From the NCBI GenBank assembly GCA_031279915.1, contig JAITHO010000045.1:1-9844 (forward strand): a DNA stretch of 9,844 bases, written 5' to 3'. The DNA comes from Tannerellaceae bacterium. GTDB lineage: Bacteria; Bacteroidota; Bacteroidia; Bacteroidales; Tannerellaceae. This document shows, one piece after another, positions 1-7,001 of the stretch; position 1 is the stretch's first letter; every line of letters begins with the position of its first letter. The position numbers and the translations under genes are program-made. The notes under the pieces were generated by a model. The model saw only the letters and a program-made list of their open reading frames with translations. It made no database searches and was not told the origin of the DNA.

Positions 1-77
1 CTGCCGATATCGAGCAGAGCCTTGTCTACGGAGCCCATGGAGCCAAAGAGCTGACCGTGATGTTGCTCGATTCATAA
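1..77 (+). CDS. C-terminal end of a LUD-domain (LutC-like) protein, partial
   Basis: The frame starting at base 3 is open from the window edge to a TAA at 75-77 and gives 24 residues beginning ADIEQSLVYGAHG and ending in LTVMLLDS. The pattern ADIE-x3-V-x-GAHG-x3-L-x-V-x-LLD resembles, from memory, the C-terminal strand region of LUD-domain proteins (LutC/YkgG type), which work with LutA and LutB in oxidising L-lactate to pyruvate in the cytoplasm. The usual proline after HG is an alanine here. Everything upstream is outside the window, so neither the operon partners nor the N-terminus can be checked. The assignment rests on a short tail and is tentative; that a gene ends here is more secure. 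It converges on the glycosidase at 176-1276. Confidence 0.5.
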   Translation, partial: ADIEQSLVYGAHGAKELTVMLLDS

Positions 78-175
78 GCCACTGAGATATTGCGCCGGAG
101 AGCTTGCGCGAGAGAAAGGCATGCTTGGAAGAGTCGGATGAGCTGATAGCCGCATTCTGCCAAGCTCTTCCGCCC

Positions 176-1276
176 TTATTTCATCATCAAGGCATACGCG
201 CACCAAAGCGCCGGCGCCTGCCCGTGATAATCGCCGGCGATGCGCGGCCTGTCGAGGTAATACTGCCGGTCATTACGCTTGCCGGTTCCGATGCACACTT
301 CCCGCACGTCGCCTTCCTCGGTGATGTATTCCACGAGAGCCAGCCAGGCTTTTCGGGCAGCAGGGCCATACTTCTCGGCCGGCAGCCATCCGCGCTTCAC
401 GCCGATTATCATCGCGTAGGCAAACATGGCCGTGCCCGAAGTCTCAGGCCAAAACTCAGCGTCATCAATCACTTGCCGCCACATGCCCGTTTCGGCCTGG
501 AAGTCCTTCAGGCTTGACATCATCGTTAGGTATCCTTCCATTATTCGCGAACGGTTGGGATTATCCTCGGGCAATAAGTATAGCAATTCAGCCATTCCCG
601 CAGCCATCCATCCATTACCTCGGGCCCAGAAAAACGGTACGTCGGGCGCATGATAAAACAAGCCGTTAGGCCGCTGCAAAGAGTCCAGATAAACAACCAT
701 TTCATGAGCCGCGCGGTCAATATACTCGCGCTTGCCCGTTGCACGATAAGCCTGCGACTGCACGATAGTGATCATAAACATATCGTCAATCCACATCCTC
801 GTTTGCCAGGTAAGCCCACGATCGGCCAGCGATTTATGAGCATCGGTAGCAGTGTCGGGCAGCGCCCATTGCGTGTCGGCGTAGCGCATGCCCAGCTCCA
901 GGTAGCGCTCGTCTTTGTTGTTCAGATAAAATTCGAGAGGCAGGCAGCCAAACATGTTCAGGTCCACATGATACATCTGCGGCAACAACGCTTGCTCGGC
1001 GTCGAACAGCAATTCAAAGCGGCTCTGCAAACCATTAACGATCGCAGTATCGCCCGTTGCCTCCGCAAAGCGAAGAGCTCCAAGCCAGGTGCAAACCTCA
1101 GCGTAATGAATCCATTTACTGTAAATCAAATAATGGTCGCTTTCAATGAAATGCCGACTAAGTTTCTTCCCAACTTCTTCAGGTTTGGAACCCTTCGGGA
1201 AGTCAAAATAAGCCTCGCCCGTCGAACAAGACGACAAACAGAGAGCAATGATCAAAGCAAAAGCAAAATTTTTCAT
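176..1276 (-). CDS. GH88/GH105 unsaturated uronyl (rhamnogalacturonyl) hydrolase, lipoprotein
   Basis: Encodes 366 residues, close to the roughly 370 of YteR-type GH105 enzymes. This family hydrates the 4,5-unsaturated uronic acid left at the non-reducing end by polysaccharide lyases and so releases it from pectin-derived (or similar) oligosaccharides. A hydrophobic N-terminus ends in the lipobox LSSC with Cys17, so the protein should be a lipoprotein in the periplasm or at the outer membrane. Family landmarks in an (alpha/alpha)6-barrel pattern are TWQTRMWIDDMFM (Asp164/Asp165, the expected catalytic aspartate region), FWARGNGW (216-223), ETSGTAMFAYA (278-288) and GDYHGQAP (348-355). The ATG at 1276 is chosen because it gives the complete signal peptide. 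The gene stands alone, leftward, and diverges from the GH87-like gene at 1901. Family membership is secure; the substrate (rhamnogalacturonan, ulvan-like or other) cannot be read from the sequence. Confidence 0.9.
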   Translation of the reverse strand: MKNFAFALIIALCLSSCSTGEAYFDFPKGSKPEEVGKKLSRHFIESDHYLIYSKWIHYAEVCTWLGALRFAEATGDTAIVNGLQSRFELLFDAEQALLPQMYHVDLNMFGCLPLEFYLNNKDERYLELGMRYADTQWALPDTATDAHKSLADRGLTWQTRMWIDDMFMITIVQSQAYRATGKREYIDRAAHEMVVYLDSLQRPNGLFYHAPDVPFFWARGNGWMAAGMAELLYLLPEDNPNRSRIMEGYLTMMSSLKDFQAETGMWRQVIDDAEFWPETSGTAMFAYAMIIGVKRGWLPAEKYGPAARKAWLALVEYITEEGDVREVCIGTGKRNDRQYYLDRPRIAGDYHGQAPALWCAYALMMK

Positions 1277-1315
1277 ACTGATATTATTTTAAGAGTTACA
1301 AATATGTAGTTATGG

Positions 1316-1323
1316 CAAAGATA
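1316..1323 (-). promoter_or_regulatory. Candidate -7 box of the GH105 gene
   Basis: On the minus strand this reads TATCTTTG, a full match to the Bacteroidetes -7 consensus TAnnTTTG, and it leaves a leader of about 39 nt before the ATG at 1276. No clear TTG -33 element is visible at the usual distance, so this is a motif match only. Confidence 0.45.
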
Positions 1324-1457
1324 TTATTTTGTTCGAGCGAATAAAGCCAGGGATGAGAAAAAAAGCGAGGCCACTGGAAAAGCTTGAATCCACGTGTAGG
1401 CCACCGAAAAACCATCTGCATTTTCAGTAGCCGCGATTTTCAGGTAGCAGTTTTTCG

Positions 1458-1744
1458 TCGGGAGATTCTCCAGAGATTTTTTCCGGAGGAATTTTTTCGT
1501 CGGGAGGGCTCCAAATTTTTTCCAGGAAGGAATTTTTTCATCGGGAGGGCTCCAAATTTTTCTCCGGAAGGAATTTTTTCATCGGGAGGGCTCCAAATTT
1601 TTTCCAGGAAGGAATTTTTCCGTCGGGAGGGCTCCAAATTTTTTTCAGGAAGGAATTTTTTCATCGGGAGGGCTCCAAATTTTTTCCAGGAAGGATTTTT
1701 TTCATCGGGAGGGCTCCATTTTTTTTCTCCGGAGCCTTCCCGAT
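1458..1744. repeat. 41-bp tandem repeat (minisatellite), seven units
   Basis: Units begin with TCGGGA at 1458, 1500, 1541, 1582, 1623, 1664 and 1705, a spacing of 42 and then 41 bp throughout. Each full unit is TCGGGAGGGCTCC, then A3T5-7, then a CC/TC AGGAAGGA or CCGGAAGGA segment, then a T-run ending in TCA or CCG. The first unit is degenerate (GGAGATTCTCCAGAG in place of GGAGGGCTCC) and the last changes halfway into an inverted copy. The middle five differ at only a few positions, mostly T-run length and CC/TC changes. The period is not a multiple of three, which argues against a coding repeat. It lies in a non-coding divergent spacer. It is not CRISPR: there are no unique spacers. Function unknown. 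Confidence 0.95.
1704..1744. repeat. 14-bp inverted repeat closing the 41-bp array
   Basis: The arms ATCGGGAGGGCTCC (1704-1717) and GGAGCCTTCCCGAT (1731-1744) pair over 14 positions with a single G.T pair and a 13-nt loop of A, T8 and CTCC. The left arm is the normal head of a repeat unit; the right arm is an inverted copy of that head, found only here. As RNA this would be a strong stem. It is not followed by a T-run on the plus strand (next bases AGAAAATG), so it is not a classical terminator in that direction. On the minus strand, repeat-derived A-rich sequence follows it, so it is not a terminator there either. Confidence 0.85.
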
Positions 1745-1834
1745 AGAAAATGAATGGCTATTTTTTAACTGTTGCCTTCTGTCATCCGAGATTCTGTCCC
1801 CAAAAGCAGATTTACTCGCCTCCCAAATCAATAA

Positions 1835-1842
1835 TAACTTTG
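1835..1842 (+). promoter_or_regulatory. Candidate -7 box of the GH87-like gene
   Basis: TAACTTTG matches TAnnTTTG exactly and lies 58 nt before the ATG at 1901. Two further near-matches, GATATTTG (1853-1860) and CATATTTG (1862-1869), follow and differ only at the first base. No obvious TTG -33 element accompanies any of them, so which one is used is open. Confidence 0.4.
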
Positions 1843-1900
1843 ATAACATCCGGATATTTGCCATATTTGCCTGCACACATAATATAAATCAGAAAACAAA

Positions 1901-3634
1901 ATGAAACAGTTTCTTATCATTCTTGCCCTCACAGCTCTCCCGTCGGGTCTGGCGGCACAAAGCGTATCATTTCCCGACGATGCGATGCAGAGAGGCTATT
2001 TTGACCGTCCGTACAAGCGTTATGAAGCAGAACCGCAGAAATGCGCTTCGAATGGATTGTTTTTATCCCCAACCTACGCGCAAACCGAGATACAGTCGGA
2101 AGCCTCTAATAACGTGGCAGTACAGTTAAGGCAAAAAGGGGAATATGTAGAGTGGAAAAATGATGAAGCTGCCGATGGATTAACGTTGCGCTTTTCAATC
2201 CCCGACAATGCCGAAGGAGGCGGACGGCGCGGAACATTAGCTCTGCTGGTTAACGGCAAACAGCTTCGCAACATTGAGCTCGATTCCCGTTGGGCATGGC
2301 AGTACGCCCTGATGAGCGGACAAACTTATCCTGATAACCTCCCAGCTCCCAACAAGTTTGCCCGCATGCGCTTTGACGAGACAAGAGTGAAGCTCGCCGA
2401 AAAAATACCGCGAGGCGCAAGCTTTCGCTTAGTCAAAGCCGACGACAACGACCTCGCGTACACAATCGACTTCGTAGAACTCGAGCCCGTTCCCGAGCCC
2501 ATAAGATTCGAAGCCCTTTCCGAAATCAATAAAATAATTTACAACGGATCCGAAGCTCTGGAAAAATTCATTGCCGCAAACGGAGGTAAAACCATATATA
2601 TTCCTGCCGGACGATACGAGCTTGCCGACAGAATTTTGATAAACACGCCTAACACATCCCTGATTGGCGCCGGTATGTGGCACACAGAACTCTACTTTTC
2701 CGCCCCGTCCGACAATGAAAAGACCTACGCCCGCCGCGGAATAGAATCGCATGCCGACAATACCATCCTCCAAGGCCTTTACATCACAACCGCCAACGAT
2801 CGTAGATACTTCGTGCAAAACGGACGTAACGGACAAGTCGGCAAAGGCTTGATGGGCTCGTTCGGGAAGGCCTCAAAGCTGCGAGAACTCTGGATTGAAC
2901 ACTTCGAATGCGGCGGATGGATTGATGGAGCCGATAGCCTAAGCGTGGAGCATTGCCGTTTCCGCAACCATTATGCCGACGGAATCAACCTCTCGTTCGG
3001 CAGCCGCAATTCAACAGTTTCACGCTGCAGTTTCCGCAATAATGGTGACGACGACATGGCCTCGTGGTCGAGAGGGCAAAAGATGTGCGAGAATATTACA
3101 TACCGCTATTGTACGGCCGAAAACAACTGGCGGGCGTCGAGCGTTGGCTTTTTCGGAGGCCGCGATCACAAAGCCCTCGACCTTGTAGTGATCGATCCCA
3201 TGGAAGCCGCCCTGCGCGTAACGACAGACTTCCCCGGCCGAGAATTTTCGTCTGAAGGCGAGATACTTTTCAGCCGGATTTCAGTTTACAAAGGCGGTTG
3301 CCAACCAGGCCCTCTAGGCTTTTACGGCGATATAATCGACGGCAGTTCAGCCGGAGCCATACATATTACATCTTACTTGCGCTACGACCTTCGTAACATC
3401 CGCTTTTTCGATGTCGATTTATATGATTCAAAATACGACGCGATATTCATTGGCTGCGATAACGAAAAGATGATAGAGAACTTACGTCTGGAAAATATTC
3501 GTATACACGGCGCAGGCCGTTACGGCACATATTTTCGCAAAGCGGTTGGCAATGCCATTTTTCGGGATATAATTTATGAACGAACGAAGATGGGCGATAT
3601 GGGAGCAGTGCCGAGATGGTTTACTATTAATTGA
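1901..3634 (+). CDS. Secreted GH87-like beta-helix glycosidase (alpha-1,3-glucanase/mycodextranase type)
   Basis: Encodes 577 residues. A signal peptide (residues 1-19, LAA before Gln20) sends it out of the cytoplasm. Residues about 38-195 look like a CBM35/CBM6-type beta-sandwich (YEAE start, GEYVEW, LLVNGK, AYTIDFVELEPV). From about residue 200 a right-handed parallel beta-helix begins with a pectate-lyase-3-like entry (ALEKFIAANGG-KTIYIPAG) and repeating rungs. HYADGIN (Asp360) and NNGDDDMASW (Asp383-385) are the probable active site. The Asp-to-AspAsp spacing of 23 and 24 residues equals, from memory, that of the catalytic triad in GH87 alpha-1,3-glucanases Agl-KA and Agl-FH1. GH87 enzymes cleave alpha-1,3-glucan (mutan) or nigeran internally. 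There is no PorSS-type C-terminal sorting domain. Fold and family are likely; the actual glucan substrate is inferred. It diverges from the GH105 gene across the repeat array. Confidence 0.75.
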   Translation: MKQFLIILALTALPSGLAAQSVSFPDDAMQRGYFDRPYKRYEAEPQKCASNGLFLSPTYAQTEIQSEASNNVAVQLRQKGEYVEWKNDEAADGLTLRFSIPDNAEGGGRRGTLALLVNGKQLRNIELDSRWAWQYALMSGQTYPDNLPAPNKFARMRFDETRVKLAEKIPRGASFRLVKADDNDLAYTIDFVELEPVPEPIRFEALSEINKIIYNGSEALEKFIAANGGKTIYIPAGRYELADRILINTPNTSLIGAGMWHTELYFSAPSDNEKTYARRGIESHADNTILQGLYITTANDRRYFVQNGRNGQVGKGLMGSFGKASKLRELWIEHFECGGWIDGADSLSVEHCRFRNHYADGINLSFGSRNSTVSRCSFRNNGDDDMASWSRGQKMCENITYRYCTAENNWRASSVGFFGGRDHKALDLVVIDPMEAALRVTTDFPGREFSSEGEILFSRISVYKGGCQPGPLGFYGDIIDGSSAGAIHITSYLRYDLRNIRFFDVDLYDSKYDAIFIGCDNEKMIENLRLENIRIHGAGRYGTYFRKAVGNAIFRDIIYERTKMGDMGAVPRWFTIN

Positions 3635-3677
3635 GAAATCTTAGAGATATCGCTTCAACAATTACCCCACTATTCGG

Positions 3678-3710
3678 TTGTTCCGTTAATCAGATATTAA
3701 ATTATTTTTG
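3678..3710 (+). promoter_or_regulatory. Promoter of the Rel gene, possibly leaderless
   Basis: TTG at 3678-3680 and TATTTTTG (TAnnTTTG match) at 3703-3710 are separated by 22 bp, fitting a Bacteroidetes -33/-7 pair. Only five bases (CGTTT) separate the -7 box from the ATG at 3716, so the transcript would start at or within a base or two of the start codon. The box lies in a 12-mer, AATTATTTTTGC, that recurs exactly before the oxidoreductase gene at 7837-7848. Confidence 0.45.
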
Positions 3711-3715
3711 CGTTT

Positions 3716-5929
3716 ATGAAAACAGAAGATTTTTTCACAGCCGAAGAAAACCTACGCTTCAATGCCGTAGTTCGTTCGCTTTCACGCTCTCTCTTTGCCT
3801 TTTTGAATAAGCAGGAGATCAAAAAATTAAAGAAACTGATTGCTGATGCCGCCTCTTGCGATTGTTACAGCCGCGATCGAAACGGTATCAATGGCTTGTT
3901 GCGCAACTTAGAAACAGCCCGGATTGCAGCCGACGAAATGGGGCTCAAACGCGGTCCGCTGATTGCTCAAATGCTATATCGCCCGGTCTTCAAGAAGATT
4001 CATACAACAACAGATATTGAGAAGCTATTTGACGCCGACGTCGCTCAGCTAGTCGAACGCTTGCTGCGCACTTCGGAGCTTTATGCCCGCAATACGGCGG
4101 TCGATTCCGAAAATTTTCATCGACTCTTATTCAGTTTTGCAGAAGATGTGCGCGTAATATTGCTGATGTTGGCCGATCGCCTTTACATGATGCGCATGGG
4201 CAAGCAAATAGCCGATAGCGAACAGCGTTTGCGTCTGGCTCGCGAAGCCTCTTACCTCTACGCTCCCCTAGCTCATCGCCTCGGACTCTACGCTATCAAA
4301 GGAGAGCTCGAAGATCTTTCGCTCAAGTATACCGATCCTCAGCAGTTTGCTTTTATAAAAGAGAAGCTCAGCGAAACCAAGCAGTCGCGCGATGCATATA
4401 TAGCTCGTTTTATCGCTCCGGTGAAGGAAAAACTAACGGAAGAAGGCTTCACCTTCGACATCAAGGGCCGCACCAAGTCAATTCATTCCATCAACAATAA
4501 ATTGCGGAACCAACAAACTGAATTTGAAAAGATCTACGACCTATTTGCCATCCGCGTCATCATCGACATGCCTTTCGATTCCATAAACAAAGAACGCTCG
4601 GAGTGTTGGCGAGCCTTTTCAATCATCACAAATATGTATCAGCCTAATCCCAAACGGATGAAAGATTGGATCTCAATTCCGAAAAGCAACGGATACGAAA
4701 GCTTGCACACCACAGTGATGGGCCCGCGTGAGCAGTGGGTCGAAGTGCAAATTCGCACTCGACGGATGGACGAAATTGCCGAAAAAGGCCTCGCCGCGCA
4801 TTGGAAATATAAAGGAGTAAAAGAAGATTCCAACCTCGACCAACTCCTTGCCAACGTCCGCCTGGCTCTCGAAAACAAGGACACCGATCCCTACGATCTT
4901 ATGAAAAATTTCCGTATGGATTTATATAGCGATGAGATTTACGTATTCACTCCCAAGGGCGCCCTCATCAAGCTTCCCAAAGGCGCAACCGTGCTTGACT
5001 TTGCCTTTGCCGTACATACCGAAGTCGGTTCGCGATGCGTGTCGGCGAGAGTCAACGACCGTAATGTACCCATTCGTTACGTATTGAACAATGGCGATAC
5101 CGTGGCCGTCCAAACCCTACCAACGCAGTCGCCCAAACCTGGATGGCTCTCATTCGTTTCAACCTCAAAAGCTCGAATAAAAATCAAACAAGCCCTGCGT
5201 GAAGAAGCCGCCAAGAATGCCGAATACGGCAAAGAACTCCTTCAACGACGGTTCAAAAATCGAAAAATAGAGCCCAGCGAGCCAACCCTCATGAGACTGA
5301 TTAAAAAGAACGCCTACAAAACCGTTACAGATTTTTACCTCGATATCGCTGAAAGCAAGCTCGACCCAGGACAATTCATCGACGAATATCTCGACTTCGA
5401 ACGCAAAGAAAAAGAGTTTGACCAGGAAGTCATAAGCGCCGGAACCTTCACCCCCAGCATCGAAATGGAAGAAATGACCACGCGCCCCGACGTGCTCGTT
5501 ATCGACAAAAATCTTACAGGCATTGAATATAAACTCTCAAAATGCTGCAATCCTATATTCGGCGACGAGATATTTGCATTCGTTTCAACGCAAGGCATCA
5601 AAATTCACCGTGTCAACTGTCCGAATGAGCACGAGATGCGTGAACGCTTCGGATACCGCATTGTCGAAGCCCGCTGGAGCGGGAAAGGCGCGAACGACTA
5701 TATTGTTGATCTACTCGTTCTGGGACGTGACAATATCGGTATCGTCACTAACATAACCTCTGTGATTAGCAAGGAGAAGGGAGTTGCACTGCGCACGATC
5801 CGGATAGATTCCAGTGACGGTTTTTTTCAGGGACATTTTGGGGTAATTGTGAAGGATTCACGCTCGCTGGCCACGCTTATAGGAAAAATTAAAGCTGTTA
5901 AAGGCGTTAGTGCAGTGACGCGGCAGTGA
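3716..5929 (+). CDS. Long RelA/SpoT-family (p)ppGpp synthetase with degenerate HD hydrolase
   Basis: Encodes 737 residues with the full long-RSH architecture. The N-terminal HD-type domain (about 30-200) keeps ENF (132-134) and LADR (152-155). An ungapped match to SpoT, however, puts Tyr88-Arg89 where the metal-binding HD should be and Phe92-Lys93 where ED should be, so ppGpp hydrolysis is very probably lost. The synthetase domain is intact: GRTKSIHSI (251-259), RMKD (314-317, the RXKD form), NGYESLHTT (325-333), EVQIRT (343-348) and AAHWKYK (360-366). It should transfer pyrophosphate from ATP to GDP/GTP to make (p)ppGpp in the cytoplasm. A TGS domain (406-468), a Cys pair (Cys610-Cys611 with His631 and Cys635, zinc-finger-like) and a C-terminal ACT domain (662-737) complete the ribosome-sensing half. 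Base composition fits the neighbouring glycosidase genes. Probably monocistronic; its 3' end faces the sigma operon. Confidence 0.93.
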   Translation: MKTEDFFTAEENLRFNAVVRSLSRSLFAFLNKQEIKKLKKLIADAASCDCYSRDRNGINGLLRNLETARIAADEMGLKRGPLIAQMLYRPVFKKIHTTTDIEKLFDADVAQLVERLLRTSELYARNTAVDSENFHRLLFSFAEDVRVILLMLADRLYMMRMGKQIADSEQRLRLAREASYLYAPLAHRLGLYAIKGELEDLSLKYTDPQQFAFIKEKLSETKQSRDAYIARFIAPVKEKLTEEGFTFDIKGRTKSIHSINNKLRNQQTEFEKIYDLFAIRVIIDMPFDSINKERSECWRAFSIITNMYQPNPKRMKDWISIPKSNGYESLHTTVMGPREQWVEVQIRTRRMDEIAEKGLAAHWKYKGVKEDSNLDQLLANVRLALENKDTDPYDLMKNFRMDLYSDEIYVFTPKGALIKLPKGATVLDFAFAVHTEVGSRCVSARVNDRNVPIRYVLNNGDTVAVQTLPTQSPKPGWLSFVSTSKARIKIKQALREEAAKNAEYGKELLQRRFKNRKIEPSEPTLMRLIKKNAYKTVTDFYLDIAESKLDPGQFIDEYLDFERKEKEFDQEVISAGTFTPSIEMEEMTTRPDVLVIDKNLTGIEYKLSKCCNPIFGDEIFAFVSTQGIKIHRVNCPNEHEMRERFGYRIVEARWSGKGANDYIVDLLVLGRDNIGIVTNITSVISKEKGVALRTIRIDSSDGFFQGHFGVIVKDSRSLATLIGKIKAVKGVSAVTRQ

Positions 5930-5944
5930 TAAGTGAGTAAAACT

Positions 5945-5986
5945 AATAAAAAACAAAAGGGGAACCGACATCACGTCGCCACCCCT
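5945..5986 (-). terminator. Rho-independent-like terminator of the sigma operon
   Basis: AGGGG (5958-5962) pairs with CCCCT (5982-5986), and CGAC (5966-5969) with GTCG (5975-5978), with a small internal loop between and a 5-nt apex. On the minus strand the hairpin is followed by TTTTGTTTTTTATT, a good T-tract, so it suits transcripts coming from the leftward operon, about 60 nt after its last stop codon. In the plus direction the hairpin is followed only by CCCTTAACTT, so it would stop rel transcription weakly. Confidence 0.6.
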
Positions 5987-6046
5987 CCCTTAACTTAAAC
6001 GCCAAAACTAAATCTAAACAAAAAACACAAATAATGATAATATCTA

Positions 6047-6532
6047 TTATTCTTCTCTTGAATCACCCCGTCTTCGTTCAGCTTGGTTACGCGTATTTGA
6101 GTCTTCTTTTAAGAACTCACGTACAAATTTGAATTCGACTTCTTTATATCTATAAAGTTTTTCGGGCGACAAGACTTTCTTAAATTTATCGTAATATTCT
6201 TTTTCCAATTCAGCTTCTCTAAGGCCCATCTTCAAACATTCGTCTATCACGAAGATGTATTCATCATCACTTGGATTATCCTTTCTTCTAAGATCTCTTG
6301 TTAATTTCCTACATCGCTGTCCGGCTTCAAATTTTTTTTCCTGCAACTCTTCAACTAGTGGGATAAACTGCTCAACTTCTCGTGATGTAAGGCCTAATTC
6401 TGAGGTGAAAAATGCCTTCCTTTTTAGCAGAAACGCTTCTTTATCAAATGCCTTTGATCGGTCCTGAGCTTCAAGTCTAAACAGTGACGTAATCATTAAC
6501 GCCACAAAGATAAGTATAAAATTGTTATGCAT
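6047..6532 (-). CDS. Secreted Spy/CpxP-like helical protein of sigma operon
   Basis: Encodes 161 residues. A signal peptide of about 22 residues (FILIFVALMITSLF core, EA before Gln23) predicts export to the periplasm. The mature part is highly charged and helical. Two short segments, LGLTSREVEQFIPL (46-59) and LSPEKLYRYKEVE (121-133), sit at the ends of a helical body and resemble the LTxxQ-type repeats of Spy/CpxP periplasmic chaperone-sensors. The C-terminal 20 residues are rich in Arg, Asp and Glu and look disordered. It is the third gene of the operon, 39 bp after the membrane protein, so it may sense or report envelope damage to the sigma system or be its stress-induced output. Family assignment is by general pattern only. 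The gene is clearly more AT-rich than rel next to it. Confidence 0.7.
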   Translation of the reverse strand: MHNNFILIFVALMITSLFRLEAQDRSKAFDKEAFLLKRKAFFTSELGLTSREVEQFIPLVEELQEKKFEAGQRCRKLTRDLRRKDNPSDDEYIFVIDECLKMGLREAELEKEYYDKFKKVLSPEKLYRYKEVEFKFVREFLKEDSNTRNQAERRRGDSREE

Positions 6533-6571
6533 ATTAATTTCAATTGCAAAAATATTCTAAAAATAAATGTG

Positions 6572-6958
6572 TCACTCAAGTTTTCCTAATTCTTCTGCCA
6601 GCAAATAGTTTGTGTATTGCGTCTCCAGATAGTCTAAATAATCGTCGGCTTCTTCCGTGTCATCAGACGCCGCTCTATCAGGAGCTTCCGAGCTTAGGAT
6701 GTAATTGTCTTTGGCCGTGCTTTTACTTTCTCCATTGCGGTTGAGTACATTAAAGAATAGTCCTAGCCCGGCAATGGCTGCTGCCAGATAGACCCACGGC
6801 AAGATTCGGTCTTTCCAGGAAATCTTTGCAGGCTCCTCAAATGTTTTTTTTGGAAGCTGGTCAATCATGTTCCGTGTGAAGTCTTCGATGTAACCTTCAG
6901 GCATCCTGAAGGGATTCTTGCCTTTTAATTCTTCCAAGGTATTCATGCCCTTTTTCAT
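6572..6958 (-). CDS. Probable single-pass anti-sigma factor
   Basis: Encodes 128 residues. The N-terminal part contains NPFRMPEGYIEDFTRNMIDQLP (residues 15-36), matching the NPF-x-x-P-x-GY pattern common in small membrane proteins encoded directly after Bacteroidetes ECF sigma genes. One membrane helix follows at about 53-72 (ILPWVYLAAAIAGLGLFF). The C-terminal half is acidic (DDTEEADDYLDYLE) and would face the periplasm. There is no classical zinc-binding anti-sigma (HxxxCxxC) motif. The role as inhibitor of the upstream sigma factor is inferred from gene order, a 43-bp spacing and topology. The start could be the first ATG at 6958 or the internal Met5 (MNTLEEL) at 6946; the first is kept because nothing decides between them. 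Confidence 0.75.
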   Translation of the reverse strand: MKKGMNTLEELKGKNPFRMPEGYIEDFTRNMIDQLPKKTFEEPAKISWKDRILPWVYLAAAIAGLGLFFNVLNRNGESKSTAKDNYILSSEAPDRAASDDTEEADDYLDYLETQYTNYLLAEELGKLE

Positions 6959-7001
6959 ATCTTAATTTATATTTGATTTGACTTTATATATATAAGAAGG
7001 T

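Larger units (their letters stand above)
1277..1900. other. Divergent 624-bp intergenic region with repeat array
   Basis: This gap separates the leftward GH105 gene from the rightward GH87-like gene. From left to right it holds the GH105 leader and promoter box, about 130 bp without recognisable features, the 41-bp tandem array with its terminal hairpin (1458-1744), and about 155 bp of AT-rich leader for the 1901 gene. Reading frames through the array stay open on both strands because the repeat lacks stop codons. Their predicted peptides are only the 41-bp unit read in three rotating frames, so I call no gene here. Confidence 0.8.

Noticed and set aside
104..1309. Rightward open frames of 137 and 219 codons over the GH105 gene
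   Set aside because: They are antisense to a clear GH105 coding sequence with all its motifs; their translations show no domain or signal.
1458..1744. CRISPR array
   Set aside because: Units are contiguous and nearly identical along their whole length, without unique spacers, and no cas gene is present.
1500..1744. Series of intrinsic terminators (GGAGGGCTCC followed by T-runs)
   Set aside because: The GGAG/CTCC arms leave only a 2-base loop, too tight for a normal terminator stem; only the last unit makes a real hairpin, and no T-tract follows it on either strand.
1384..1876. Open frames on both strands through the 41-bp array
   Set aside because: The peptides are the repeat unit read in three rotating frames because 41 is not divisible by three; openness follows from the absence of stop codons in the unit.
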